A stretch of DNA of 64,000 nucleotides from positions 856,001 through 920,000 of the forward strand of contig JACVVK020000034.1 in NCBI GenBank assembly GCA_018292915.2, read 5' to 3'. A program made the position numbers and the translations under genes. Position 1 is the stretch's first letter. Every line of letters begins with the position of its first letter. Positions 13,723 to 27,400 of the stretch are shown here, piece after piece. The notes below the pieces were generated by a model. It was not told the origin of the DNA. It did no database searches and saw only the letters and a program-made list of their open reading frames with translations. This stretch comes from Batillaria attramentaria (taxonomy: Eukaryota > Mollusca > Gastropoda > Batillariidae).

Positions 13723-16700
13723 GGGGGGGGGGGGGGGGGGGGGGGGGAAGAGGTGGTCGGCCCGTGCTTAGTCTCATACAGTCATTTTATCGTTGTCATG
13801 AGGAGACACAGGGAAGGGAAGTGGCCTGGGCAGGGCACGCGTACACATTAACATTATCGATTATGAATAGTAATTATTCTACCGAACTTTGGTAAAAGAC
13901 CCGGCGATGGTTTTGATAAGCTTCTCGGCATTTAAAAAAAAATCATCTGACGGTAGTATATTGAGGGAACAAAACGGCAGTTCAAAAGACTGTCATGACA
14001 TTTTTAAAAAAGTGTAATGAATACATGCATTTAGAAAAGAAACTGATAAGGAAACGGGACGTTTTCAATAAATGGATATCTTAATAAACAGATATCTAAA
14101 TAGATAAGGAAGCATTATTCTTGATATTTCGAGGGACGGCTCGTAACTGAACGGCTGAATTGCACCTCGTGTTTCTGTGGTTGCCCTGACAACACAGTTG
14201 TTTCCTTTCATTACTTTCGTGGGATAATTGATTGAGGAAATCGGCCCGCCGGTATGGACGTAACCGGAGCATGGGAACGTCACAGACATAGCGTGATTAA
14301 CAGTGATACGCCCCGCGGAACGGCCAGCACTGGCTCGCAACAACAACTTTTTATCTAATCCCCCTCTGTTGACGAGAGAAGAGGGTAGTGTGGGGGCTGG
14401 CGGGAACTCAGCTGTCTGTCTGTGTGCATCATGAGTTCGTTGCACTGCCAAATTGTATGTATGCCGAGGGGATGTAAATAGTAGCGCGTGCGCCGGGGTG
14501 TGTGTGTGTGTGTGTGTGGTGGTGTGTGTGTGTGTGTGTGCTCTTTAATGCGCAGCGAGTCAGTCCTTGAAGTTGGAGAACGGCGCTTTATAAAAGCTAT
14601 GTATTATTATTATTTATTTATTTTTTTTTTTTTTGGGGGGGGGGGGGAGTTTGTAGCGAACAGGGATGCTGTTTCTGACATCGTAAGAGTAAAGTTTCTT
14701 TTTTTATTATTGTAGTTGTCGTTTTTTGTGGTGTGTGAGTTGGCCGGGTGGGTGGGGGTGGGTGGTGGGCAGGTATGCTGTTTGACACGTCAGTTTTGGT
14801 TTTCGAGCAAAAGCACAGAACACACAGTCTATTATTACCACTGCTGTATAGCTGCAGACGACATCATTGCAAAATTATTCTAGTCAGGACTGTTGCCTGT
14901 GCATTTGCATGAATTAATAGCAAAATCATACATGCAGACACTATTATTGAATCTTTTGTTATGCGTGAGGAAAAAAAATCACACCCATAATTTTATATTC
15001 GGTTATGAAAATTCTCTTTGTTCAGATGGATTTAACACATGGTAACGAATATACCAGAAATGATCATCTGATTTTGATTTTGATTTTTGATTTTTTTTGG
15101 GGGGGTGGGGGGGGGTGGGGGGGTCTCGCCCTTCCCAGGGCAAAACGTGTTGTGAATTGGTCCAAAGTTTGTGACACATAAGCATAAACACGTCACTATC
15201 ATTGAATTCTGCACTTCCTGGCCTTTCGTCAGTGGCGGCACGTGACGTACGTTCGCGTCATATTGGATGACAGTTTTAACATCACATTGACAGATAAATG
15301 CAACACCACCCAACCGCGCATGCCGTGTGATGTCAGTCAGTACACAGATTACAGAACCGGTAACGTCGGCTTTTGCGCCTTTGGTGTTATGATCGACAGG
15401 TTATGAAAATGCCTAGGGAAGTGCATGTGTAATTGTATTGAAACAGCGGTCTGCAAATAAAATATTCACGTTGTTACACATTTCAGAAAGAAACGGTAAC
15501 TTTGCTGCGGCGTGCGTTCCGGCTCGAGAACAGTTCACGGCTTATTATCCGCGTCACAAGAAAACTGAGTCTCCCCCCCCCCCCCCCCCCGTTCATGCTA
15601 CTTATAAGTATTATATCACTACAGATCATGATTTGCGAAAACAACAACTGAAAAAAAAGAGGGACGTGCCGGTTACTGAGCAGTAGCGCCCAAAGCAGTT
15701 GCTTTCAGCAGCTCATAATACGTGTCAGTATCATTATATCACCACAGATGTCATTTTCCCGGAAGTACTGCCGGAGAGAAACAATCTAGACCTGCTTCCG
15801 ATTTGACATATTTATGTCCCCAAGAGCGCCCATTAATTGACATGTATGCGGCGCCGCGCATGTGCGCATGTCACGGCGGTCTCATTTTTGGCGGGAAAAG
15901 GGAGACTGAGAAACTCACGTTTTTCTCCCCCGAGGGACAGAAATAGAATGGCAGGACGCCGGTTAACAGGAGCAAAGGGGGGAAGGGGGGGGGGGCATTT
16001 TGTTTTATTTTATTTAAAGTGGTCACAGACACACGCTGTCATTTGTCGACCCCTCCTCCTCCCACCGGGCTGAGGCCCCTCCCCCCCCCCCCCGACACCT
16101 TATTTGTTATGTTGTTGCACTGCCCACACAAACAGCATCCCCCGTCAGAGACTGAGTCCGTTCAGTTTAGGAGAGAGAGAGAGAGGAAAAAAAAAGAAAA
16201 TCATTAATTCGCTTCTGAAGACGTTTTAGGGCCAACCCTTTGTGTGAGCTTTTATCTCATTGCAAAATGTCACCGAGTCCCAGCGAGTGTTTGTGCCTGC
16301 GGCAGGGCGTTGCGACTGAGCTCACAGTGCAAGCATTTGCGCAGCCTTCACACACACTCAAGCAACGTCACGGACGTTGGGTGTGGGTGTAGGAGAAGGT
16401 GGGGGGGGGGGGACATAGAGGGGGCAAGGGGGGAAGGTTTTGGAGGACAGGCAGCCCGCTGACTGACAAGGTCTGTCTTTGTTTTGCAGGAAAACATTCT
16501 GCGGCGAATCCACTTCCACATCGCCAAGAGCCAGAACGAGGATGCCTGCACAGCCCCGCACTGTCTTCCGCACCAGAAGTTCTCCATGGCTGTTTATGAA
16601 AAGGTAAACTGCCAACAAACCCCCTCTTTTGCAGGCCCCCCCCCTCCCCCCATGTCATCCTAGTCTCTCACTCCACACAGTGCCCCTCTCCCTCTCCCTC

Positions 16701-16754
16701 CACACACGCAAACACACATGCACACAAACACGTTCACCCCCCCTCCCGCCCCCC

Positions 16755-16806
<52 letters not shown>

Positions 16807-17196
16807 TCATACTCTCTATGAAATTACTGCCAACAAAACTCTTCCCTTAGCCTCACTCCTTTCTCCAGCCTCATTATTCCCTCCATTCAACAAACACACT
16901 GACCCCCCCCCCCCCCCCAACAACACACGCTGTCCAATGCAGTATTTGAAATTGTAATATGCCAACAGAACCCCCCCCCCCCCCAAGGCTCCCCACTCCT
17001 TCTACCGAGTTCATTCCCTCCCACTCAACACAAACATACTGACACCGCCCCCCCCTCCTCCCTCCCCCCCCCCCACACACCATGGCTATATGAATTTTAA
17101 ATTGTCAACAAACCCTCCCCGTTACACCCACTCCCCCCCCCCCCCCCCTGCATCATTCTTTCCCTCTCAACACACATGCTGACATTCTGTCTCCCC

Positions 17197-17243
<47 letters not shown>

Positions 17244-20200
17244 ACCCCCCCCCCCCCCCCTCCCCATTTTCGTGTCACCATGCGGCATTCTTTACTTTGT
17301 ATTTTTCCCATCTCATTCCTCCTGCCTTGGGCAAACACGTTGCCATGCGACACATGTTCTGAGCATGTTTTGGCCCCAAACGGTCAGCAGTCAAGTTTGT
17401 TTGGCGCGTTTTGCAGTGATTTGACAATTACACATGGCCTTTTTGAAGGGGGGGGGGGGGGGCAGACTCTTGGCACGCTCACTGAGTTTACAAGCATTTG
17501 CGATTTGGCAATGAGTAACAGTTTGACATTGCTTCGCTTGATTCAGTGGCAGGTGATCAGTCAAAAGCAACCCACCTTTTCCAAAACCAACAAGAAAAAA
17601 AAAAAAAAAGCAAAGAGATGTTAATTTTTTTTTTAACCTGCAAAATTCAACGTTAAACTACGGTGTAGAGAGCATGGACTTCGGTGACGTTACACTTATC
17701 AATATGGTTGAGTAAGTAGCAAACGAATCAGTAAACTGTTTTGTGAATGGTTTCTCTTGTGTGGGTTCATTGTGTGTTGTTGTTTTGGTTTGGTTTGGAT
17801 TGTTTTGATTTATTTTGGGGCGGTGGTGTCTGGGGGGGGGGGGGGGGTGTAACCAGGCAGGGAAGTGAGGGATAGCTGGCATCACGGAGTCTGGCCAACC
17901 AGTGCCACATGTGACTATTTTTGGCCGCATCAATATTTTAGGCATTCGTGAGAGCGCCGTTCTCCAGTCAGTTATCACATTGTGTACAAATCCGCTTTAG
18001 TGTCACATTTCTCATTCCCAAAAAAGAAAAACAAACTTGCCTTGTCATCGCTGTTTGTTTATCTAGTTGGCATGGCAACCTATACTGGCGGGTCTTAGCG
18101 GGATGCCAGATCCTGCAGTTGCGTCCCTTCGTCCAATTACATTCCTTGATTAATGAGTGCCGTGCGCGTTGTGGGGGGAAGGGGGAGGAAGAGGAGACGC
18201 ACGGATGCTAGGTTACATCACAGATCTGTTGCTAGGCAGAAACCTAGGACACACCGGATGAGATCTGATGGTGCAGTAGAGTAGACTGGATCAAAGCATC
18301 ACAATACATTAGAAATATGAGAAGCCATAGTCAACAGATCTTGAGATCTTGAGCCTGAGTGAGTCTAGCCTCTCTTGTTAGTTACTGTTGAACAAAGACA
18401 AGTTGCTGATGAGGTAAGAGGTGGGGACTAGAAGGGAAGGGAAGTGGAGGGTGGGGGTAGGGTTGGGGTGTGCAAGGAGTCTATGCACATTTAAATCAGC
18501 ATCCGTCTTCAGTTCACATTTGCAAATGTCCGTGAATGTTGCTTTCGGTGTATACAGTCACTGACCATTACAATTAACTGTGCACCAGGTTGTGTGTCCA
18601 TGCGGTGCGAGCTCCAGCCCTCTCAAGTTCAGCGAGATGGTGCACTATGTTTCAGCATCCGCCCTTGTGTAAGTACACTTTTACCAGCACATAGTGCTAG
18701 TGTTTTCCAGGGGAGAATATTTTCGTTGGGTTTGACGATAAAATGCACTTGAAAATTTACATAAGGGAAAGTGAGTGTAGGGACAGATGTGTCCATTTGT
18801 CTGTTTGATATAATTTGATTTTGATTTTGATATTTGACTAAATCGATCACTTGAATTTTTGTGTGTGTGAATATTGGGTATGAATAGTTTTGCTTTTAGT
18901 ATGTAATTTTGCTTCAACTAAGTTTTTATTTTTTCTTCTGTTTCCAGTGCCCAGTCTCGCATGATGCAAGAGAACGGAGATGTTTTGCATCCAGATCGTT
19001 TCGGACTGCTTCTCCGCAAAGCCAGTGCCATGGGTGATGTCCGAAATTGCCCGGTATGTCATTTTGTCTATGGCTCTTACGCGTCATGAACCCAAACTTG
19101 TCACATCCAGAACCATTAGATTTTTTGTGTTTTGTTTTTTTTTCTGTTTTTTTTTTTTTTTTTTTTAAACGTGTAATGGCACAAAAACAAAAACCTCAAA
19201 GAATATTTTGGAAAATCTTGGTGGCATGTAATACAGTACCCTTGCTTCAAATGGATTGCACATGTATGCATTTTTATCGTTACAGGCTGGATGCGGAAAA
19301 CAAGTCCAGAAACAGAGAACACTCCTGAACATTCCTGATGTTGGTGAGTACATGTACCATGGCCACATTAAAAAAAACAAAAAAACAAAAAAAACCACAA
19401 CAACAACAAAAACAGGAAAAATCATGACCTTTTTGTGTCAGAAATTACATTCTCTTTCATCAGCAGCAGTTAGGTTTTGAACCGTAAAACTTATCTTCCA
19501 GAACACATAACTGAGTTTAATTTTCATTCAAGTGTGGCTTTAACAGAAAATTGACTTGTGTTTTGAAGTGTGCTAATGTTTTCAGTGAGCATCGGCCTCG
19601 TGTGGGACTCGGATCACCCGAGCATCGAGACGACCACGGAAGTTGCCGGGGCTCTTGGCACAGCCATTTTGCTGCAAGATGTAAGTGTTTTCTAGTACAC
19701 GTATTATATTCGCAGTGCGTGTTATTCACCGTCTTCTGTTTTTTTCACATGATTATTTGAAATATTGGTTGGTGAAAGTCTGTGGGTGAAACAAAAACAA
19801 ACCAAAAAATGATAAAAAGTTAGAATTACAGCCAGGATGTTTATTCTGTGCTGATAACGGTGTCACATGCCATTGTCATGGTATTAAGCACATATTTTTA
19901 AAATTTTGGACACATTTGTCAGATTGCAAAACCTGTAAATTTTGCACTGATGTGTGCCCACTTTTCCCCTTGTCTGCTGCAGTTGTTGAATCTGTGATAA
20001 ACCTTGTCATCTTTATCATGCAGATGTACCACCGCGTGATGCAAGACGTCCGAATCCTGCCGCGTTTGCAGCTCGTGGCCGTGGTGTGCTATTACGGCAA
20101 ACATTATTCCACGTTCGTCTTCCACTCTAAGCTACGGACATGGATCTACTTTGATGATGCCACTGTCAGAGAGGTAAGCTGAAGAGCTGATTTTTTTTTT

Positions 20201-20932
20201 TTTTTTGCCTTTATTACTCACAAGCCGCATCTTTTTCCACACTAAGTGACTTGGTCATTCATCATTGGGTCAGTTCTTACTTTTTCATTCTCCTGTTGCT
20301 CTGAACATGTATGCAACACACCCATTGTAACACATCCAAATGATGGAAGTTCAGTTTGTAACATCCCTCATTGAATGAACCACATTTTATTAAGATACCT
20401 TCTTTTTGCTTGAACTTCCCAGAGTTACTGTTATCTCACACAGAAGGGACCAATGTGCAGGGCTCATGCAGTCCAAGGGAGACAACAAGTCTCAAGCAGG
20501 GTTCATTGAACATGGCAACTAGAGTACAGATTCAAAATTACTTTCATTCCCAGTTGTTGACCCTGTTGTATCACCAGAAAGACATTTCCCCTTATGTTTT
20601 CTTTCCATTCTGGTGCTCTAAACTACCTGCTGCAGTTCTTTTGTCACTTGAAAATGTGGGTATTGTCTTTGTGCAGTGCTGTTGTAGTTAGTCACATTCT
20701 TGTTGTCCTGTGTATGTGTATGTGTGCGTGTCAAACCATGATCAACTTTGTTTATTTGTTCATGCAGATTGGTCCACAGTGGGAGAACGTGGTGGAGAAG
20801 TGTAGCCGGGGGAGGTTCCAGCCCCTCCTCCTGCTGTACGCCAACCCTTCTGCCACACCTGTTTCCGTGGATACAGCGCCTCGCAAGCGCGTCATGGCAC
20901 CTGGTTACGCGCCTGTGCCGGGTAAGCGCTCT

Positions 20933-20975
<43 letters not shown>

Positions 20976-23900
20976 CAGTGGAAAATCATCCCTAAACTTT
21001 TAAATATAAATATAAGCTAAATTATAATGTGTGCTGGATTCAGTATGTCTTAATGGAACATGTGGATGAGAGGGATGGGCGTACAGCTATGGATGGCACA
21101 GTCTGTGCATTGCAAGCGCTTTATTCTAGTGACATGTTACTCACACAGTCGTAATTTTCCTTATAGTCAATCACTTGCTCACCCACCCATTATTTTGTTT
21201 GTTACTTATTTCTTGATTTTCGGCTTCAGTGGTGATGCCACCTGAGGATAGCGACAGCGGACTGGACCGCACGCAGGAGAGCATTAAGAGCATGGCAGCA
21301 CCACACAATGTTCGGCGGTCTCTTACACCCAGTCGTGACCACATGGCTGCCCAGGATGCAGCCCAAAGCAGCAGCGAGGCCAGTCGGGGTCAGCGCTCTG
21401 TCACCCCTTGCGCGGACAAGGCCGGTTCCCAGGAGACAGGCAGAGACTCGCCAGCTAGAATGAGCCGAGAACATTCTCGTCAGCCCAGTTTTCTGATCGC
21501 TGTGACTGGCAAGACGGACAAAAACAAGCTGGGTGAAGGCGGTGAGAACGGAGCTCATCTCCCTGGCGGTGCCTCGCCCTTCTCTGGCCAGCATGTGAAC
21601 GGTAGAGAGCAGAAGCTAGGGTTGTCCAGGCAGCTGATGGACGGTGGGGCTCCGAACGGGCGCCTGGAAACCATGCCTGAGGACGACTACGCCGACTACA
21701 CTCTGTCTAGCGGTGATCAGTACCGTCGTCCGTCCTTGAATGGGTTTGAAGCAGCTCAGCTGCCCATCCCACCCAACATGGGAAGGTACCCGGACACACA
21801 GCGGAAGGAAAGTTTCAAGCGTGGGAACGCCAAGGACGGTAAAGGTGGTGCAGACATTGTGAGATACCAGGTTGACCCAAACCGTGCACCAGACTTTAAC
21901 TCTCATGGTGATGGCTACTCTCCAAAGAAAAATGGTGGCAATGGTCAAGGCAATGTGCCTGCACATCCTCGTCAAGGTTTGTTGTCATCTGCCAGAGATG
22001 AAGACATCATGGTTGGCAGCAGTGACCACTCCAGCAGTGGCCAGCACGTGGTCGTCAAACCCAAACCCACAGGCCACGGGCATCATGATGTGGCTGACGG
22101 ATCTACACACACACCAGTACAGTCTGGACTCGCCACATTACCGCGCAAGAAAGGTCAAAACCTCAGTGACCCAGCATTGAACGAGCGGCCAGGCTCCTCC
22201 CACCAGGAAGTGCACAAGCTCACCCACGGGCCGTCGCTGGGGAACTTGCACTTTGCAGAGCCTCCCCTCCCGCCAGGCACCCCTCCCCCAGAGTACAACT
22301 CGGTCAGTGACCCCCATCATCCCCACTCTCGGCAGACCTCCACCTCCTCCCAGGCCAGCACCATCAAGGCTTCGTCCTCCATGGGCCAGATTGAGCAGGC
22401 GTCCTCCAGCAAAAAGTCCGAAGACAAAATGAAGAAGAAGATCAAGAAAGAGAAGAAGGAGAAGGACCCGTCCAAGAAGTCGGACAAAAAGAAATCCAAG
22501 TCGGACTCTGCACTCAGGAAGAGTGAGAGTGCCCACGACCTGACAGACAAATCCAAGTACATCGACAGGAGGATGGTGGAAACGATCCTGAAGCACCAGG
22601 GTGTCCATCGCCAGAACTCAACAGCCAGCAATAACAGCGTCAGTAGCGCGGACTCCGACAGTCTGATGGGGAAACTGCTCGCCAGCAAGGCGTCAGGCAA
22701 CCTCACGGTCGACATCCCCTATGACAATGTGTCGCTTGGCTCGCACAAGGACTCTGGGTACGGCAGCAGCGACCGGAACAGTTCCAGCTCAACTGGCAGC
22801 GGCACCATTGATCCCTACACTCAGTACTTCATCAGCAAGAGCATGGTCGTGCCACGCTCTGTCAATCAGCAGGTCAGTTGATGCCATTTTTTTTGGGGGG
22901 GTGGGGGGGGGGGTTTGGGAGGGTGAGGTGTTAGCTTGTTACTGTTTTGTTTACTTGTGTGTGTTTTTTTTTTAAAACAGTTTTTGGGGGTTTTTTTACA
23001 GTTATGGGTAAATGTTTCAGCACAGTGTGGTGTGCATTATGAAAATAATGTAAACAGACAAACAACAATGTGGTAAAGAGGACTGTGATAGGAAAAAAAC
23101 AACTTCTCACAAGGAAACTATTGAGGCTGTTACACTTTTGCATTGGAAGTAGATGAAAGTAGAGACAGTCAGAGATCATAATATCAATACCAAAAGGCTG
23201 AAAACACTGTCAGAGGCAAGCTTTTCAACATACTGGCATTCCCTTTCGTTCTCATAAAAGTCTGAGAGTTGTCCACACATGTTGCTGCAAGGAATTTTTA
23301 ACCATTGTCAATGACGGTGACAATAATCGCTATTTTCCAATGGTAGACGTTTTGGCAGAAATACCATTTTCGAACTTGCCATTGCTAACCTACAAGAATG
23401 TGAGCAAAGGTAAAAAACTCTATAAGCTACAGGAATATAGGATATGAGCAAAGTATGAAAAATCAGAGTATAGCAAGATACCTGGTGATTTTCAGTGCTC
23501 ACTTGGTGAATGCACCTGTCTGTGTTCCAGGCCTTAGAGCAGTACCAGCAGTACGGAAAGGGACCGGTGGACCCCTACACAGGCATGGTCGTTGGTCATG
23601 TGTCACAGCACGCTAAAGACACCTCCGGCCTGCCACACGGAGAGGGTCGCAAGATCATGCACCCCATCAAGGAGAGCAGCCAGGAGGACTTTCTGAAGAT
23701 GTCCCCGAATGATGAACCCATCGGCACACAGAAGTTCATCACCGCCCCTCCTTCCACGCAGGGAGAACTGAGACCACCACCCGTTCCACCCAAAAGTGAG
23801 TGCTGATGTTTATAACTCCAGTCTCCTGTACCAGTGTTCGGCAGATTATAAGTAATGATGTGCAACGGTGTCTACCTTTGTCTGCAAAAAGGACCTAGGT

Positions 23901-24358
23901 TCTGGGGGAAAATCCATGGCACTTAGTCCATATTATTTTAGAACACAGATGACATTAGTGTCTTTCATCTTGAAATCAGGCCTTTTCCAGTCAAATGACG
24001 TCATGGGCCGTGTTGTGCCTTGCAGGGCAGAAAGAAATCAGATGAGTTGCCATGGAGGATCAGAGGGCGCGGCTGTGGGCTACATGTTAATTGAGTTGTA
24101 CTGCACAAACTGCTCGTATTTCTTTTATTACCCATATTCTGATGTTGCTTTGTCTGCAGACTTTGCCCAGTTCCATGTTATCAAGTCCTCCCAGCCTGCA
24201 CACCAGAGAGAGTCTTCCTTGGACAGTCTGGATAAAGATGGTGAGCACATCACAAGTTTACCAAGATCACTTTTGTTTCTTTTTTAAGTCTGTTATCTGC
24301 TCACTGTCTGCATGGCATATTTGCAGCGACATTGGTAAAAAAACAACAAACCCCCCCC

Positions 24359-24435
<77 letters not shown>

Positions 24436-27400
24436 TAAATACACACTGATGCCAGATGCTTTTTTTCTTCAATGTTACTGAGAAAATCTGAATAAAATCC
24501 AGAACTGGCCTGTCAGATTCTCTTTCAATAACTGCGTGTCCATTGCTTGTGAATTGGTTTCATGGACCCCAAATTTTTCCTCAAAAGTATTAAAAGCATG
24601 AGTAGTTGCAGCCTCGTAGCCAGATCTACCCTTGTGAATGTGCATGTGTGCACTCCTACCATCTGCCTTGCATGAGCATGAAGCACGTTGCGCTCTTTTA
24701 CAGAAAACATCAACGAACGTTTCGTCTCACTGTGCAAGAAAGCCGACTCTCTGATGGATAACTGTATGCTGGCCGAGACACAGGAGGACATTGCAGCTGC
24801 ACTCTGTTACTGCGACAGTGCTCTTGGTGAGTTGTCTCGATCATTGCATGATTTGACTCACACGATAGCTTTAGGTTCATATTTGTATTCAACTGGCAAA
24901 CAGCAGATGAACTTCAAACTGTGGCATGGAATATTGTGTAACTGCGAAGTTTAAAAAAAAAAAGTTTGTTTTGAATTCCTATGTTGTGTTTTGGTTAAAT
25001 TTCAGTGTGCATTTGAAGGCCACTGTCCCTTTTGGTTCTAGTTTCCGAAGCTGACATGTCATCAGGGCAAAGATTAGACTGCCCACTCCTAAAAGCATGA
25101 CAGTGTCAATGACAAACATCACGATATGAAAACACTAGCTTGAAGGGGCTCTGTGGAGGAGAGTTGGGCATGAACGGCTCACGTCATTTGGGTTTTAGTG
25201 TCACCAATGATGAGGTTGACTGACTATTCTTTCACACTTTTTTTTGTTTTTTTTTTTATAATAGAAATGTCAGCTCCTGCATGCAGGTCCTTGCACTTAC
25301 AATCTTGTTTGCTTGTGCTTTGCAGGCTGCCTGAAAGAAGCAATGGCACAAAAAGATCTGAACAGCAAAGCGCTGACTTACGTTCAGAAGAAGCACAACT
25401 CCTGTCTGCTCAAGTCACGCAGTCTGCAGAAACGGATGCCCGCCAGACAGGAATCACTTCAGTCCAGCAGCAGCTCCGACATGCCACCTTCGGTTGGAAA
25501 CAGGTTGGTGCCAGTGGCAAAAGAAATGTCTGGCGTTTGGAATAGAGTTGGCAGCCACATTTTGGTATTGAAATGGAAGTTTCATGTGTGGAAGCTGTTT
25601 ATGAAGTATTATCTCCGTTTCTGGGATGTCTCTGGTAAACATTCAGACCAGATCCCTGTTTTCAGCTTTGTGCATTTTTGTGGTAAGAAAGTAGCCTGCA
25701 GTAGCCATCATTCTTTTTGTGATATTGCTTGTGGTGAAGTGAAGAAGAAGTATTTTAAGAGGACTCAATTCTGAAGACTTGAGTTGTCAACCCTGCTGGT
25801 GCTGGGAATGGAATATTCTGGACTATGTCTGTGACTATAGCAAAAGGCAAATCAATTCAGCGAGACCAGGGTTAAGTATTTCTTTTCAGTAAAGAACCTT
25901 GCATTGTGTCTGGCTATATCTGACAGTTGTTGTGTCCCTCCTGCAGGTCTAGCATCACAAGCAGCGACTCAGACATGAGCGACAACCTGGCCAAGCAGCT
26001 GCGAATGGAGGCTGCCAGAGAGCGACAGGATGTCCGAAATAGGGGCTATACCAGTCAGGACTCCATCGGTAACTTGCATGACCGTCAGGGAAGCGGCACT
26101 CATCTGGGGGCTCCTAACGCTGGTCGACAGGGGCAGGTTATGAACGGGGCTCCGTACAGTGGTGGGCCCAGGAATTCTCCAAGCCGCAGTGGCCAGGAGA
26201 ACGGCATCGCTCATCAGAGAACAGACAGCGGAGTGAGTCGCATGTCGACGTCCCAGTCAGCCAACTGCTTCCAGGGCGGCAGTTCCAGCGGTGGAGACAG
26301 TTCAGGCAGCACGGCAGATCTGTATGGCACATTACCCCGCAACAAGTCGCGCAAGCCGTCCTCAGAGACGGCGGCCAGTCCAGAGGTGTACCAGTCATTC
26401 CTCAACAAGCAGAAGTGTCTTCAGGCTGGTGTCCATGCCAGTCAGCAGAGCCTGGACAGCGTCAAGTCAGACAGCGGAGGATCGGATCACGGTTCTGCGG
26501 CCGGAAATCAGCAACGGATGAGCAAGTCGGATATCCGGCAGCTGTTGCAGGACAACATCGTGCAGCGGCAGTGGCAGCAGAACGGTCAGGCGGATCAGCA
26601 TGCGGCGAGAGGCGGCCCGCAACAACAAGCAAATGTGCATCAATCGGGAAGAAATGTTCCGCCACAGCAAGGAGGTGGACAGTATCCAAAGTCGCACCAA
26701 CAGTACGGACAGCACCCCCAGAATGCGGCGACACAGTACCTCCAGCATCCACAGCGACAGGGTCCCACCGCCAGGCACACGCAGCCTGTTCCTCCCACCT
26801 GGCAGCAACAGCAACACCACCAGCAGCAGCATCCTTCACAGCAACAGCATTACCATCACCAGCCTCCCCCACAACATCCGCAGCAGCATCAACAACCCAT
26901 GTCTCACCCACAGCAGAACCCATCCGCAGTTCATCGTCAGACCAGTCAGTCCGGCAGGCATCAGAGCTCAGGGTTCCCACCGCCCCTGCAGACAGCATCA
27001 GTGGCACCACAGCCAAGCCAGCACAGCTCCCAGGGAGCTCCACCTCCAGTTCCCAGTCAGAAACCAGTCATTCCCTACCCATCATCCATAGCGAAATCCA
27101 GGGCACCCAACGGCCAAGGACCGGCGGTGCCCACACGAGCGGATCAAGCTGAGGTTGGTAGACGTGTGCCTGTCCAGAACGTAGCAAGGGTGCCACCTAA
27201 CACTCACATCGCGGGCCCTCGGCCAGCTGCAAACATGTCAGGTGGTAGCTATTTGGTGATGATGCCACCGTCGCAACAACAACAGCAGTATCAACAACTA
27301 CCACAGCAACACCAGCTGACCGGTGGTGGCCAGATGCGGCACGCGGCCAGTAGCATGCATCTGTCTGGTCTGGTGCCCGGGTCAAAACCGCTCGAGCGAT

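Larger units (their letters stand above)
11269..16489 (+). other. Intron v2 of the USP gene
   Basis: 5.2-kb intron without a visible exon. It holds a reverse SINE-A piece, a three-copy tandem repeat (11958-12445), a GT/GA compound array, a poly(G) tract of over 80 bases, an (ATT)n LINE/SINE-type tail at 14581-14620, and many shorter C/G runs. Confidence 0.8.

Noticed and set aside
26462..27043. 193-residue reverse-strand open frame over the same exon
   Set aside because: Also a shadow, with composition typical of an antisense read of Gln/Pro codons.
26415..27152. 245-residue open frame in another frame of USP exon v15
   Set aside because: Shadow of the low-complexity CAG/CAA-rich coding sequence; the in-phase frame fits the spliced gene.
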